Source: Elusimicrobiaceae bacterium (GTDB lineage: Bacteria > Elusimicrobiota > Elusimicrobia > Elusimicrobiales > Elusimicrobiaceae). Taken from it: a DNA stretch of 46,717 nt. The notes beneath the pieces were generated by a model that saw nothing but the letters and a program-made list of their open reading frames with translations, did no database searches and was not told the DNA's origin. The DNA lies in assembly GCA_017646765.1 (NCBI GenBank), contig JAGCMD010000028.1, forward strand, positions 1-46,717. Direction: 5' to 3'. Position 1 is the first letter of the stretch. Each line of letters begins with the position of its first letter. Position numbers and translations under genes: made by a program. Of this stretch, positions 7,781-16,423 are shown piece by piece.

Positions 7781-9073
7781 ATGAAAAAAATAGTTTCTTT
7801 AGCGGCGTTAGCTGCGGTAGGGTTGTTTGTTTTTGTGCCCGTTTGGGGAGCGCCTAAAACAGACGTATACATTGGTATTACTTCGGTGGGGGACAAGCAT
7901 TTACCCGCTATTGGTATGCCGGAGTTTAAAGCCGGCGCCGATAGCAAAGACGCTGCCAATTTAGTGCGCGACGTGTTGCGCAGCGATTTGTTGTTTGCCC
8001 GTTATTTTGATGTAAAGGAAGACGGCCCCGATTTTAATTCTAAAAAACTCAGCCAAACATTGACGGGTTGGGCCAAAGCCAAAGCCAGCTATTTGTTGGC
8101 GGGGGATATCGTTTACGAAGATCCGTATTACACAATTAAAATTTATGTGTATGACTTATCTACCCGCACGCCTGTTTTTTCCAAGGCTTTTAAGGGTACT
8201 CAAAACAGCTTGCGCCGCTTATCGCATATCGCGTCGGATCAAATTACTTCCGCGCTGACCGGTAAACGCGGTATTGCCGATACGAAAATTGCTTTCTCTA
8301 ATAATGCTACCAAACACAAAGAAATTTATATGGTAGATTACGACGGGGAAAATTTGCAAAAACTCACCAGCGACCGCAGCATTGCTTTACTGCCTCGTTG
8401 GTCTAAAGACGGGCGGATTTTCTATACCACGTATAAATACCGCAACCCGGATATTTTTGCCATTGATTTAAAAGCCGGTAAAATTGCCCCGGTGGTTATC
8501 CGCGGGGGGCTTTCCTTAATCGGGGGTGTGTCGCCTGATGGAAAAGCCCTTGTATTTACCAGCTCGGGCGGTTCTAATCCCAGCATTTATATTTATAATT
8601 TGGAAACGCATACCAAGCAGCGTATTACCAATAAAACTTCGGTGGACGGTTCGCCGTCTTATTCGCCGGACGGAAAGTATATTACGTTTGTGTCTAACCG
8701 GGCCGGAAATCCGCAGATTTATGTGATGGAGCTGGCCACCGGACAAACGCGGGCGTTAACCAAAAACTTTAACTGGTCCGATACGCCGCAGTGGTCGCCT
8801 ACCGGGGAGTGGATTGTATTTTCCGGCCGGGAAGAGCCGTATCATCCGATGGATATTTTCTTGGTGGATTTGACCGGTACGCAGCTGCGCCGTTTAACCA
8901 CGGATGCCGGTTCTAACGAGGACCCGACTTGGTCGCCCGATGGCCGCTTTATTGCGTTTACTACCACGCGTAACGGTCAACGGCAACTGTATTTGATGGA
9001 TATGGACGGCAGTGCCCCGCACTTACTGGCCGACTTGCCGGGCGATTCGTTTACTCCGCACTGGAGTTTTTAG
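7781..9073 (+). CDS. tolB: Tol-Pal system periplasmic protein TolB
   Basis: 430 residues, the usual TolB length. A signal peptide (1-23, ending VWG-AP) leads to the N-terminal anticodon-binding-like D1 domain (about 24-150). A six-bladed beta-propeller (about 165-430) follows, built from repeats such as SPSYSPDGKYITFVSN, PQWSPTGEWIVFSG and PTWSPDGRFIAFTT. TolB shuttles between Pal and the inner-membrane TolQRA motor during outer membrane constriction. The operon order here (pal-cpoB-tolB) differs from the tolB-pal-cpoB order of E. coli. An AGGAG ribosome site precedes the ATG. The gene is followed by a terminator. Confidence 0.96.
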   Translation: MKKIVSLAALAAVGLFVFVPVWGAPKTDVYIGITSVGDKHLPAIGMPEFKAGADSKDAANLVRDVLRSDLLFARYFDVKEDGPDFNSKKLSQTLTGWAKAKASYLLAGDIVYEDPYYTIKIYVYDLSTRTPVFSKAFKGTQNSLRRLSHIASDQITSALTGKRGIADTKIAFSNNATKHKEIYMVDYDGENLQKLTSDRSIALLPRWSKDGRIFYTTYKYRNPDIFAIDLKAGKIAPVVIRGGLSLIGGVSPDGKALVFTSSGGSNPSIYIYNLETHTKQRITNKTSVDGSPSYSPDGKYITFVSNRAGNPQIYVMELATGQTRALTKNFNWSDTPQWSPTGEWIVFSGREEPYHPMDIFLVDLTGTQLRRLTTDAGSNEDPTWSPDGRFIAFTTTRNGQRQLYLMDMDGSAPHLLADLPGDSFTPHWSF

Positions 9074-9098
9074 CAAAAATAATCGTGTTTACAAAGCG

Positions 9099-9132
9099 TG
9101 CGCTCTTTCGTTAGAAAGGGCGCATACTTTTT
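9099..9132 (+). terminator. Terminator after tolB
   Basis: An 11-bp stem (TGCGCTCTTTC at 9099-9109 with GAAAGGGCGCA at 9114-9124, one G-T pair) and a GTTA loop are followed by TAC and five T residues. Confidence 0.8.
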
Positions 9133-9182
9133 GTAACACGAAACCTCTAACATAGCTGAGGGCTTAGTGTTGTAATCAAAAA

Positions 9183-9212
9183 CACCCCGGGTTATATGCC
9201 CGGGGTGCTTTT
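9183..9212. terminator. Bidirectional terminator between tolB and the RDD gene
   Basis: A perfect 9-bp stem (CACCCCGGG at 9183-9191 with CCCGGGGTG at 9199-9207) is flanked by CTTTT on the plus strand and by a five-T run on the minus strand. On the minus strand it closes the long operon that ends with the RDD gene at 9227. It has the same stem sequence as the terminator at 1219. Confidence 0.85.
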
Positions 9213-9226
9213 GCCTTCTACCCAAA

Positions 9227-10054
9227 TTACTCACAAACCGGCAGGCCCATATTAGCACAGCTGTTTTCTTCGTTTTCTTCGCAGCAAACTTCGTCACTGC
9301 CACGAGGCAAAAATAAAGAAATCCCTGTGCCGGCTCCTACCAAGGCGCGGTATCCGTCGGCGTGGCGGAAATAACGGGTCCCGTCCGGGGTCGGCGTAGG
9401 CGGGGCTTTTTGAGTTTGGGCCAGTTCTTGTAATTGTACGGCGGCCTCTTGTACGGCAAGCGCGCCCTCTTGAGTAGCGGCATTTTGTATTATGCCGATA
9501 ATAAAAAGCGTACTTAATACAACACACCAAACAGCTAACCAAACGGGGTGGTTGGGCGAATCGGGCAGTTCATCCCCGGGTTGAAAAGCGTGATCCACTA
9601 CGTAGGTTTGGGCAATCATATCGTGTAAGGCGCGTTTGCGATGGGTGCATCCGGCCATCACAAAACCGATTTGTAACGTAAGTTGCGACAGAATACGGGC
9701 AAAAGCCCGGCCGGTGGCGCGGCCAAAACCCAACCGGTTACCTTGCTGGTCAATCACTTTAATTTTTAATAATCTTTTCCCCAAGGTGGCTTGTTTGCTG
9801 CCGCTTTCAAAGAGGGCAAAGTACAGCCAATAAGTTATAAGAAAAATTCCTTGATACAGCAGAAATAACAATACATATATCCCTACAATCGCGAATTGTT
9901 TTTCTTGCGGATCGTCAAACATACTTAATGCGTTTGCCAGCAAAAACCACAGAAAAAGACAAATCACAAGAGGCGGAATGCTTACGAAGAAAGCGTCTAT
10001 CGTAAAGGCAGCCGCCCGTCTGAAAAATCCTGCATAAGGGGCCTGTGTGTTCAT
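9227..10054 (-). CDS. RDD-family inner-membrane protein
   Basis: 275 residues. The N-terminal part is an RDD domain: AGFFRRAAAFTIDAF (about 8-22) carries the Arg and Asp residues that name the family, and three or four hydrophobic helices follow (about 24-45, 55-80, 120-140, 165-185). After the last helix a low-complexity segment rich in Gln, Ala and Pro leads to a tail with an unusual cysteine cluster (VCCEENEENSCAN...VCE). The tail could bind metal or form disulfides and is not part of the RDD family. RDD proteins are poorly understood, and some act in ion transport. It is last in the 12-gene operon, 15 nt after lptD. Confidence 0.8.
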   Translation of the reverse strand: MNTQAPYAGFFRRAAAFTIDAFFVSIPPLVICLFLWFLLANALSMFDDPQEKQFAIVGIYVLLFLLYQGIFLITYWLYFALFESGSKQATLGKRLLKIKVIDQQGNRLGFGRATGRAFARILSQLTLQIGFVMAGCTHRKRALHDMIAQTYVVDHAFQPGDELPDSPNHPVWLAVWCVVLSTLFIIGIIQNAATQEGALAVQEAAVQLQELAQTQKAPPTPTPDGTRYFRHADGYRALVGAGTGISLFLPRGSDEVCCEENEENSCANMGLPVCE

Positions 10055-10069
10055 AAGATTCTCCTTGTT

Positions 10070-12262
10070 TTAATCTCTTAAGTCACCCGCTTTACGCCAA
10101 GGATACCAATAAGTATCTTCAGGTAAAGGGGCGTTGTTGCGGTCTTTATGACCGCATAAAACGGTAAAGCGCAAGGCAAACGATAAGTTATCGTTACGGC
10201 TGCGCACCGTAAAATCCAGCCGGGCATCGTGGAAGTCTCGGACCAAACGCGCCATTTTATTAAACCCGATCAAGCTGCCGCGAAAGAGCACCGCATCAAT
10301 GCCTAAGTCCAACGTCCAAAGGCGGCTCTTAGGTCTAAGACCCCAGGTAGTGGTAACGGTATAGCGGTCCGCCTGGGTGGTATAAAGGGAACCGGGATCG
10401 GTATAATCGGCAAAATTATTTAAGCCTAGGCCGATAGACTGGCCTTTAATCAGGAAATTAGATTGGGCAATAAAGTTTATATTTTTTTTGGTTAAATCAT
10501 ATTGGTCTTGTATGAAGAAATTAACCGTTCCGCCCGGGGAATTATATCCCCATTCCGCTAAAAATGGCTCCACGCGCTCTTTGAGATGTTCCCAGCCGAT
10601 TTCGCGTCCGTACCCGTTGGTTAAATCGTAAGTATAATCGGACAAATTAAACCCGGCTGCCAAGCGGACATACGTATTAAACGTAGGGCGATAATAATTT
10701 TTCAAATATAGCCGGTTGCGTTCAATGCCTTTATCTTCCGATAAATGGTCGGTGGTAATAGTGCCGGTGGAAAGCCGTTTGGTAAACTCATAACCGAAAT
10801 CGGTTGAGCCTAAAAAAGAGTGCGTTTGCAAATTGAGGTCTGTGCCTATGCGGGCCACCCAGGCATCTTTTTTGTCGTAATTATCGTCGTTCAAGGTAAC
10901 CGTTTGGTCATAAAAAACGCTGGGCATAAAAGTAAATTGACGTGATAAACGCAGCGATTTGGCTACCGTCCACCGGGCATGGGCTTGCGGTTTGTAGGGG
11001 CCTTCTTCGTTGGGGACTTGATTTTTATACTCCAGCGATGAGGTGTTATTAAAATCGGCTTCCAAACGGTGGGAAAGTTTGAGCCAAGGATCATTAAACG
11101 GAAGGAGGTTAAATTTAACTTCCGGCAATACACGTTTTTCGGCCATAAACTCTTTTTTGTCCCAGGCAAAGATTTCTTTTTCTTGATATGAAACGCGGAA
11201 GGTCGTCCGCCTGGTTTGGCGTGAAAGGGCCAAATCGGTTTGCTGATCCGGCATAAAAACATACGGGTTATTGCGGAAAAACGAATCGTTGAAATAAGGG
11301 TCCGATACTTTGCGAAATTGGGTTTGTAACTGATAAAGTGCCCCGGTGGAATTATTGAAATGGTCCGAAGAATCATACATTTCCCACCAATAGCCGCCTC
11401 GTAATCCCCAGCGTTTGGTGCTGGCCAGCGCTAAATCGTCAGCGGCTTTATCGTTGATATAATAATACTCGGCACTGCCACGTAAGACAGGGGAAGTAAC
11501 GGCCGTTAGCCCGCCGCCTATCCCAAGGCCCGATTTTGTGTAATAATCCACATTTAAAATGGGTCTTAATCCCAATATGGGTTTAAAAACGGAAGAGGTC
11601 AGTATTCCAAAACCTACTTTGTTGCTTTGGGTGAAATCTACGTAGGTGGTCCAAGGTTTTTGCGAGTCCATAGACCGCCAAAAAACGGGTAAATAAAACA
11701 CCGGAAAGCCGTCCAGTTTAAGGACCGCATTGGTGCCGAAGACTCTTTTTTGCGGAGAAAGGGATAGTTTGCCGACGGACAACGTGTAGTGCGGTTTTTC
11801 ACAATCGCAACAGGTTACTTCCGCTTTGCGTAAAATCTTCTTTCCGTTTTTGGAGGAAATTTCTTTGGCACTTAATATCCGCAAGGGGGGGTATTCAGTG
11901 CTTAATCGTTCGGCCTTGAAATCTTTGGTAGCATAGTTGGCCCACAAATCTTCGGCGTGTAAAACGCCGCCTTGGCCGTCTTCTAACGTAACGGGTCCGA
12001 CCGAGGTGAGCGTGGTATTAAGCTGGTCGTAGGAAATGTTTTCTCCGGTGACGGTGCGTTTTTTCCCGTCGGGTGTTTTTTGAATAAGCGTAACGTTTCC
12101 GGTTAAATTTACTTTTTTATCTTGCGGTTCAACCAGGGCGTGATCGGCCGTAAAATAGACAAACCCGTCATTGTCCGGCGCAGGCAAGGTACGCTCTTGC
12201 GCCGCCCAAAGCGCGGGACAAAACCCCAGTAATAATAAAGTTAACCAATTCTTTTGTTGCAT
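10070..12262 (-). CDS. lptD: LPS-assembly protein LptD
   Basis: 730 residues. A signal peptide (1-20) precedes an OstA/LptA-like beta-jellyroll (about 30-150, with the pattern GNVTL, GENISYD, LTSVGPVTL) that receives lipopolysaccharide from the periplasmic bridge. The C-terminal outer-membrane barrel (about 200-725) contains FPVFYLPVFW and ends in a transmembrane strand pattern. LptD with LptE inserts lipopolysaccharide into the outer leaflet, so the organism most likely makes LPS. A VTCCDCEKPHYT cluster near 150 supplies three cysteines where E. coli LptD uses disulfides for maturation. It starts 3 nt after the ROK kinase stop. Confidence 0.93.
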   Translation of the reverse strand: MQQKNWLTLLLLGFCPALWAAQERTLPAPDNDGFVYFTADHALVEPQDKKVNLTGNVTLIQKTPDGKKRTVTGENISYDQLNTTLTSVGPVTLEDGQGGVLHAEDLWANYATKDFKAERLSTEYPPLRILSAKEISSKNGKKILRKAEVTCCDCEKPHYTLSVGKLSLSPQKRVFGTNAVLKLDGFPVFYLPVFWRSMDSQKPWTTYVDFTQSNKVGFGILTSSVFKPILGLRPILNVDYYTKSGLGIGGGLTAVTSPVLRGSAEYYYINDKAADDLALASTKRWGLRGGYWWEMYDSSDHFNNSTGALYQLQTQFRKVSDPYFNDSFFRNNPYVFMPDQQTDLALSRQTRRTTFRVSYQEKEIFAWDKKEFMAEKRVLPEVKFNLLPFNDPWLKLSHRLEADFNNTSSLEYKNQVPNEEGPYKPQAHARWTVAKSLRLSRQFTFMPSVFYDQTVTLNDDNYDKKDAWVARIGTDLNLQTHSFLGSTDFGYEFTKRLSTGTITTDHLSEDKGIERNRLYLKNYYRPTFNTYVRLAAGFNLSDYTYDLTNGYGREIGWEHLKERVEPFLAEWGYNSPGGTVNFFIQDQYDLTKKNINFIAQSNFLIKGQSIGLGLNNFADYTDPGSLYTTQADRYTVTTTWGLRPKSRLWTLDLGIDAVLFRGSLIGFNKMARLVRDFHDARLDFTVRSRNDNLSFALRFTVLCGHKDRNNAPLPEDTYWYPWRKAGDLRD

Positions 12263-12265
12263 AAG

Positions 12266-13231
12266 TTAGGAGAGTTTTTTGGCGTGGTGAATCGCGTAGA
12301 GCGCTGCGCCGATACCTCCCACATTGGGATTTTTAGAGACTAAGAGTTTTAACCGTTTAAACGGAGTTTTAATCTGTTGGTTTTCCAGAACGCGGATAAG
12401 CGCCGGCATAAAATACGGCGATGCACCCGATACGCCGCCGGCGAGTACCACGGTATCCACATCCAGGGTAAGCACCCAATTAGCAATGCCGATACCCAAA
12501 TAATAGCCGGTATCTTCCCAAATTTTTAGAGCGGCCGGACAGCTTTTTTGTGCTGCTTGAAAGACAACTTCAATTTTAAAATCTTTTGTTTTGTGTACGA
12601 GTTTGGCCAGTTCGCTTTGCGGATGTTCTTTTACGGCCTCTAATACGCGCCGTTTGATGCCAATAGTTCCCACGAAGGCTTCCAAGCATCCGCGGGCTCC
12701 GCAGCCGCACAGCGGGGCGGTGGTTAGGTCGGCGATTTTGGTATGACCGATTTCTCCGGCAGAGCCGTTAGACCCTTGGTAAAGCTCTTGGTTGATAATC
12801 AAGCCGCCGCCAACGCCTGTGCCGAGTGTAACGACCAGCACATTGGTGCCTTGGCGGTGCAAATCGGTTTCATACACGCCCCAAGCGGCCAGGGTGGCGT
12901 CGTTAGCTACGCGGGGTAAAATGCCGGTTTTTTCATAAAGTTGTTTGGCAATGGGCCAATCGGTCGTATTAGCAAATTTTAAATTGGGGTTGTAACGCAA
13001 AATTCCGTTTTGATTGTCCACATCGCCCGGGGCACCGACGGCCACAGCTACCGGTTGCCCGGCATATTCTTTTTTAAGGTTGTTAATGAAGAGGGCCAAC
13101 TTATCAATAAATTCTTCCGCTTTGGGGGTGCAAGCCGTTTCAATTCTGGACGTGCGTAAGATATCTCCTTTTTCGTTTAAGACGAAAAATTTAACAAACG
13201 TACCCCCGATATCAATTCCTATTCCAATCAT
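12266..13231 (-). CDS. ROK-family sugar kinase (glucokinase-like)
   Basis: 321 residues, typical for ROK kinases. The ATP-binding DIGGT sits at 7-11, the catalytic Asp is probably D111 in VANDATLAA, and the second phosphate loop is TLGTGVGGG. The ROK zinc site is complete, with H163 in EIGHT and C175, C177 and C182 in CGCGARGCLEA. This supports phosphorylation of glucose or an N-acetylated hexosamine. Without a DNA-binding domain it is an enzyme rather than a repressor. Its stop overlaps neither neighbour by more than four bases: it starts inside the last codons of the Xer gene. The substrate cannot be decided here. Glucokinase is the default guess. Confidence 0.9.
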   Translation of the reverse strand: MIGIGIDIGGTFVKFFVLNEKGDILRTSRIETACTPKAEEFIDKLALFINNLKKEYAGQPVAVAVGAPGDVDNQNGILRYNPNLKFANTTDWPIAKQLYEKTGILPRVANDATLAAWGVYETDLHRQGTNVLVVTLGTGVGGGLIINQELYQGSNGSAGEIGHTKIADLTTAPLCGCGARGCLEAFVGTIGIKRRVLEAVKEHPQSELAKLVHKTKDFKIEVVFQAAQKSCPAALKIWEDTGYYLGIGIANWVLTLDVDTVVLAGGVSGASPYFMPALIRVLENQQIKTPFKRLKLLVSKNPNVGGIGAALYAIHHAKKLS

Positions 13232-14115
13232 TGTTTTATACCTCTATATTTGGGATGGGAGTGTTCATACACTTTTTTTAATTTTTCTACCGATACATGG
13301 GTATAAACCTGGGTGGCAGCCAAACTTTTGTGGCCCAGCATTTCTTGCAAACTGCGTAAATCGCATCCGTTGTTTAGCAGATGCGTGGCAAATGAATGAC
13401 GCAAACTGTGCGGGGTTACCTTACGTACTAAATGAGCCGCAATCGCGGTATTTTTAAAAATATAGGCTAGGCCGTCTCCCGTAAGCGGTTGGCCGTTTTT
13501 ATTTAAAAAAAGCGGATCTTGCGGCTGCGGGTTTTTACGGCAAGCCAAATAATCTTTCAAGGCGGCCAACGCAGCATCTGTTACCGGCACCAGGCGTTCT
13601 TTAGATCCTTTGCCCAATACTTTTACAATTCCGTTAAAAAAATCAACGTCGCTTATTTTAAGGCCCACAACTTCGCTGCGGCGCAGCCCGCTGGAATACA
13701 TCAGTTCAAACAACGCCCGATCGCGGGGAGACATTTTGGTATGGGCCGCGGTAGCTAATAATTGTTCGGTTTCCGGTACGGTTAAAAATTTAGGAAGGAT
13801 TTTTTGACGTTTGGGCGCGCAAAGAAGTTTAAACGGATTGCGCACGAGTTCCCCTTGCTCTAACAAGTAACCGGCAAAACTGCGCAGAGAAGCAATTTTG
13901 CGCAGCATGGTGTTGCGAGCCGGATTGTGTTGTGTTTGCAGGGCGGCTAAAAACGAGCGGATATTGGCTGAAGTAAAATAACGGATATCATTTTGCCCCC
14001 GGTTTTTAAAAAAAGCCAAAAATTCCTCTAAATCCGTCCGATAACTTTTTAGCGTTAAAGGAGAGAAATTTTTATTTTGCAAGTGAAGTAAAAATGCGTC
14101 TACCCATTCTTCCAT
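13228..14115 (-). CDS. xerC: Tyrosine recombinase of the XerC/XerD family
   Basis: 295 residues, standard Xer length. The N-terminal SAM-like domain (about 1-90) begins with FLLHLQNKNFSPLTLKSY. The catalytic domain has all six residues in place: R145 (SGLRRSE), K169 (GKGSKER), H236 and R239 (HSLRH), H262 (GHKS) and nucleophile Y271 (QVYTHV). Xer enzymes resolve chromosome dimers at dif. Whether this is XerC or XerD, or the single Xer of the organism, cannot be told here. It sits between topA and a ROK kinase in an operon with dprA and comM, so DNA-processing genes are clustered. No phage or integron features surround it, which argues against an integrase. Confidence 0.92.
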   Translation of the reverse strand: MEEWVDAFLLHLQNKNFSPLTLKSYRTDLEEFLAFFKNRGQNDIRYFTSANIRSFLAALQTQHNPARNTMLRKIASLRSFAGYLLEQGELVRNPFKLLCAPKRQKILPKFLTVPETEQLLATAAHTKMSPRDRALFELMYSSGLRRSEVVGLKISDVDFFNGIVKVLGKGSKERLVPVTDAALAALKDYLACRKNPQPQDPLFLNKNGQPLTGDGLAYIFKNTAIAAHLVRKVTPHSLRHSFATHLLNNGCDLRSLQEMLGHKSLAATQVYTHVSVEKLKKVYEHSHPKYRGIKQ

Positions 14116-14127
14116 GGGCCGTCTCCG

Positions 14128-16404
14128 TTAATTCTTTTTTTGTTTGGCTTCGTGTGCGGCTTTGATTTGGGCAATTTCTTCGGGTGTAACCGTTACAATG
14201 GTTTTGCACTTGGGGTAGCCCGAACAGCCTAAAAACTCCCCGCGTTTGGAAGATCGTAACACAAACGGCTTGCCGCATTTTTCACATAAACGGTCGGTAA
14301 CGATAGGGCCGGTAGAGGCGACTTTGTTTCCGTTGGCGTCTACGGAATAGGTGTTTTTACATTTCGGGTAGGCCGAACAGGCCATAAATTTTCCGCGCCG
14401 TCCGGTACGTATTACCATGGGGGCCCCACATTTATCGCATACTTCGTTTGTTTCTTGCGGGGCCACTTTTTCGCCGGTACTGGTTAAATTGATTTTACCT
14501 TTGCAGGTTTCGTCGCTACATACCAAATAGGCTCCAAAACGGCTGCGTTTTTGCAACATCATTTTGCCGCAGATAGGGCATTTTTCGTCGGTTTCTTTGG
14601 CGGCCGGACGTTGCATTCCTTTGTCGGCGGCGTCTAATTCGCGTTTGAAATTGACGTAAAAATCAGCCAACAATTTAACCCACTTTTGCGAGCCTTCGGC
14701 CACTTGGTCTAATTGCTCTTCCACGCCGGCGGTATACGATAAGTCCATAATTTCTTTGAAGAAATCTTTTAAACTATCCGTTACCGTAATACCCAAATCG
14801 GTGGCAACGAGCTTGCTTGTTTTGGGTTGGCGGACAATGTATTTGCGGTCCAAAATCGTTTTGATGGTAGGGGCATATGTAGACGGACGGCCGATACCGT
14901 GTTTTTCCAGCGTTTTAATTAAACTGGCTTCGTTGTAGCACGGGGGCGGTGTCGTTTTGTGCGCCTTGGTGTTAATATCCAACAAGGTAAGGGTATCGCC
15001 TTCTGCTAAGATGGGTAATAAGGCGCTGTTGCTTTCCTCATTGTTTTCTTCTTCCTCTTGGTCTTTATAAATGGATAAATAACCGGGGAACTTAACCGTG
15101 CGTCCGTTGGCGCGTAACAGACACGTTTTTTCGTCTCCGGCGGCGATATCAATGGCGACCGTATTAAATACGGCATCTGCCATTTGGCTGGCTACAAACC
15201 GGAGCCAAATAAGCTCATAGAGTTTATATTGGTCGGATGTTAAAAACGGTTTTAAGTTTTGCGGCGTGCGGCGCACATCCGTCGGGTGAATAGCTTCGTG
15301 CGCTTCTTGCGCGCCCATTACTTTACTTTTATAAACGGGTTGCTTGGCAGGCACAAATTGCGGGCCGTATTTCTCGCCGATAAATTTTTTCGTTTGTTCT
15401 TGCAAGAGCTTAGACACGTTAAACGAGTCGGTACGCATATAGGTAATTAAACCGATGGTTTGCCCGTCCACTTCAATACCTTCATAAAGGGATTGCGCCG
15501 TCATCATGGTTTTTTGGGAAGAAAACCCAAGTTTATTATACGCGTCCTGCTGCATGGAGCTGGTAATAAAAGGGGGTTTGGGTTTTTGTTTGACTTCCTT
15601 TTTTTCTACTTTAACAACCGTGTTAGGCCCTTTGCGAAGCACTTCGGAAAGTGGCGCTAGTTTTGCTTCGTTATCAAAGATAGTATTTTTAACTTTATAA
15701 TCTTCGGCGAATAAGTGATAAGTGGTGGTTTGTTCTACATTTTTGCCTTGCCACTTAGTAACGCGCGCCCAAAATTTGGGAGCGGTGTTCGGTTTTTCAA
15801 ACTGGGCGCCGATGGTCCAATAGTCTTGTTCTTTAAAATCGGCAATTTCTTTGGCGCGTTCGGCCAGTAAGCGCACGGCCACCGATTGCACCCGTCCGGC
15901 CGATAAGCCGGAAGTGATTTTTTTCCACAAGAGCGGGGACAATTTGTACCCCACAATGCGGTCTAAAATACGCCGTGCCTGTTGGGCATTGACGAGGTTT
16001 TCATCAATTTTGCGTGCGTGTGAAAAGGAATCTTTAATGGCAGCGGGGGTAATTTCGTGGAAGAAAATACGTTGGTATCTTTCTTTGGGAAGTTTGAGTA
16101 GTTCCACCAAGTGCCACGCGATGGCTTCTCCCTCGCGGTCAGGGTCGGTAGCGAGGTAAATTTCCGGAGCGGCTTTGGCTAAGGTGCTTAGCTCCTTAAA
16201 CATTTTTTTGGCACGGTCCACCGGTTCGTAGGTAGGGGTAAAATCGTGCTCAATATCTACGCCGATATCTTTAGAAGGCAAATCGCGCACGTGCCCGAAG
16301 GAACTGCGCACGATAAAATCACTGCCTAAAATTTTGCTAATCGTTTTATGTTTGGTGGGAGACTCTACAATGACGAGTTTTTTACCTTTTATGTTGGTTG
16401 CCAT
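14128..16404 (-). CDS. topA: DNA topoisomerase I
   Basis: 758 residues. The Toprim domain (1-150) has E14 in VESPTK and D87-x-D89-x-E91 in ATDPDREGE. The nucleophile is Y322 in ITYMRTDS. The C-terminal part carries three four-Cys zinc ribbons (CPICGK..., CDKCGA..., CEKCGK..., each ending in a Cys-x-x-Tyr-Pro-Lys-Cys-like half), a common number in bacterial TopA. The enzyme relaxes negative supercoils and is essential in most bacteria. The topA-dprA neighbourhood is a widely seen arrangement. The ATG is preceded by AAGGAAG. Confidence 0.97.
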   Translation of the reverse strand: MATNIKGKKLVIVESPTKHKTISKILGSDFIVRSSFGHVRDLPSKDIGVDIEHDFTPTYEPVDRAKKMFKELSTLAKAAPEIYLATDPDREGEAIAWHLVELLKLPKERYQRIFFHEITPAAIKDSFSHARKIDENLVNAQQARRILDRIVGYKLSPLLWKKITSGLSAGRVQSVAVRLLAERAKEIADFKEQDYWTIGAQFEKPNTAPKFWARVTKWQGKNVEQTTTYHLFAEDYKVKNTIFDNEAKLAPLSEVLRKGPNTVVKVEKKEVKQKPKPPFITSSMQQDAYNKLGFSSQKTMMTAQSLYEGIEVDGQTIGLITYMRTDSFNVSKLLQEQTKKFIGEKYGPQFVPAKQPVYKSKVMGAQEAHEAIHPTDVRRTPQNLKPFLTSDQYKLYELIWLRFVASQMADAVFNTVAIDIAAGDEKTCLLRANGRTVKFPGYLSIYKDQEEEENNEESNSALLPILAEGDTLTLLDINTKAHKTTPPPCYNEASLIKTLEKHGIGRPSTYAPTIKTILDRKYIVRQPKTSKLVATDLGITVTDSLKDFFKEIMDLSYTAGVEEQLDQVAEGSQKWVKLLADFYVNFKRELDAADKGMQRPAAKETDEKCPICGKMMLQKRSRFGAYLVCSDETCKGKINLTSTGEKVAPQETNEVCDKCGAPMVIRTGRRGKFMACSAYPKCKNTYSVDANGNKVASTGPIVTDRLCEKCGKPFVLRSSKRGEFLGCSGYPKCKTIVTVTPEEIAQIKAAHEAKQKKN

Positions 16405-16423
16405 AATTCACTTCCTTAATAAG

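Noticed and set aside
9133-9182. Imperfect hairpin (AACAC...GTGTT) between the two terminators
   Set aside because: The stems are short and broken, with no T-run. The region is explained by the flanking terminators.
10330-10350. GGTCTAAGACC palindrome resembling the shared upstream motif
   Set aside because: It lies inside the lptD coding sequence and is explained by codons. It shows that short dyads of this type can arise by chance.
13228-14115. Xer-type recombinase as a mobile-element integrase
   Set aside because: Length, complete Xer motifs and the surrounding housekeeping operon fit a chromosomal Xer. No attachment repeats or phage genes are near.
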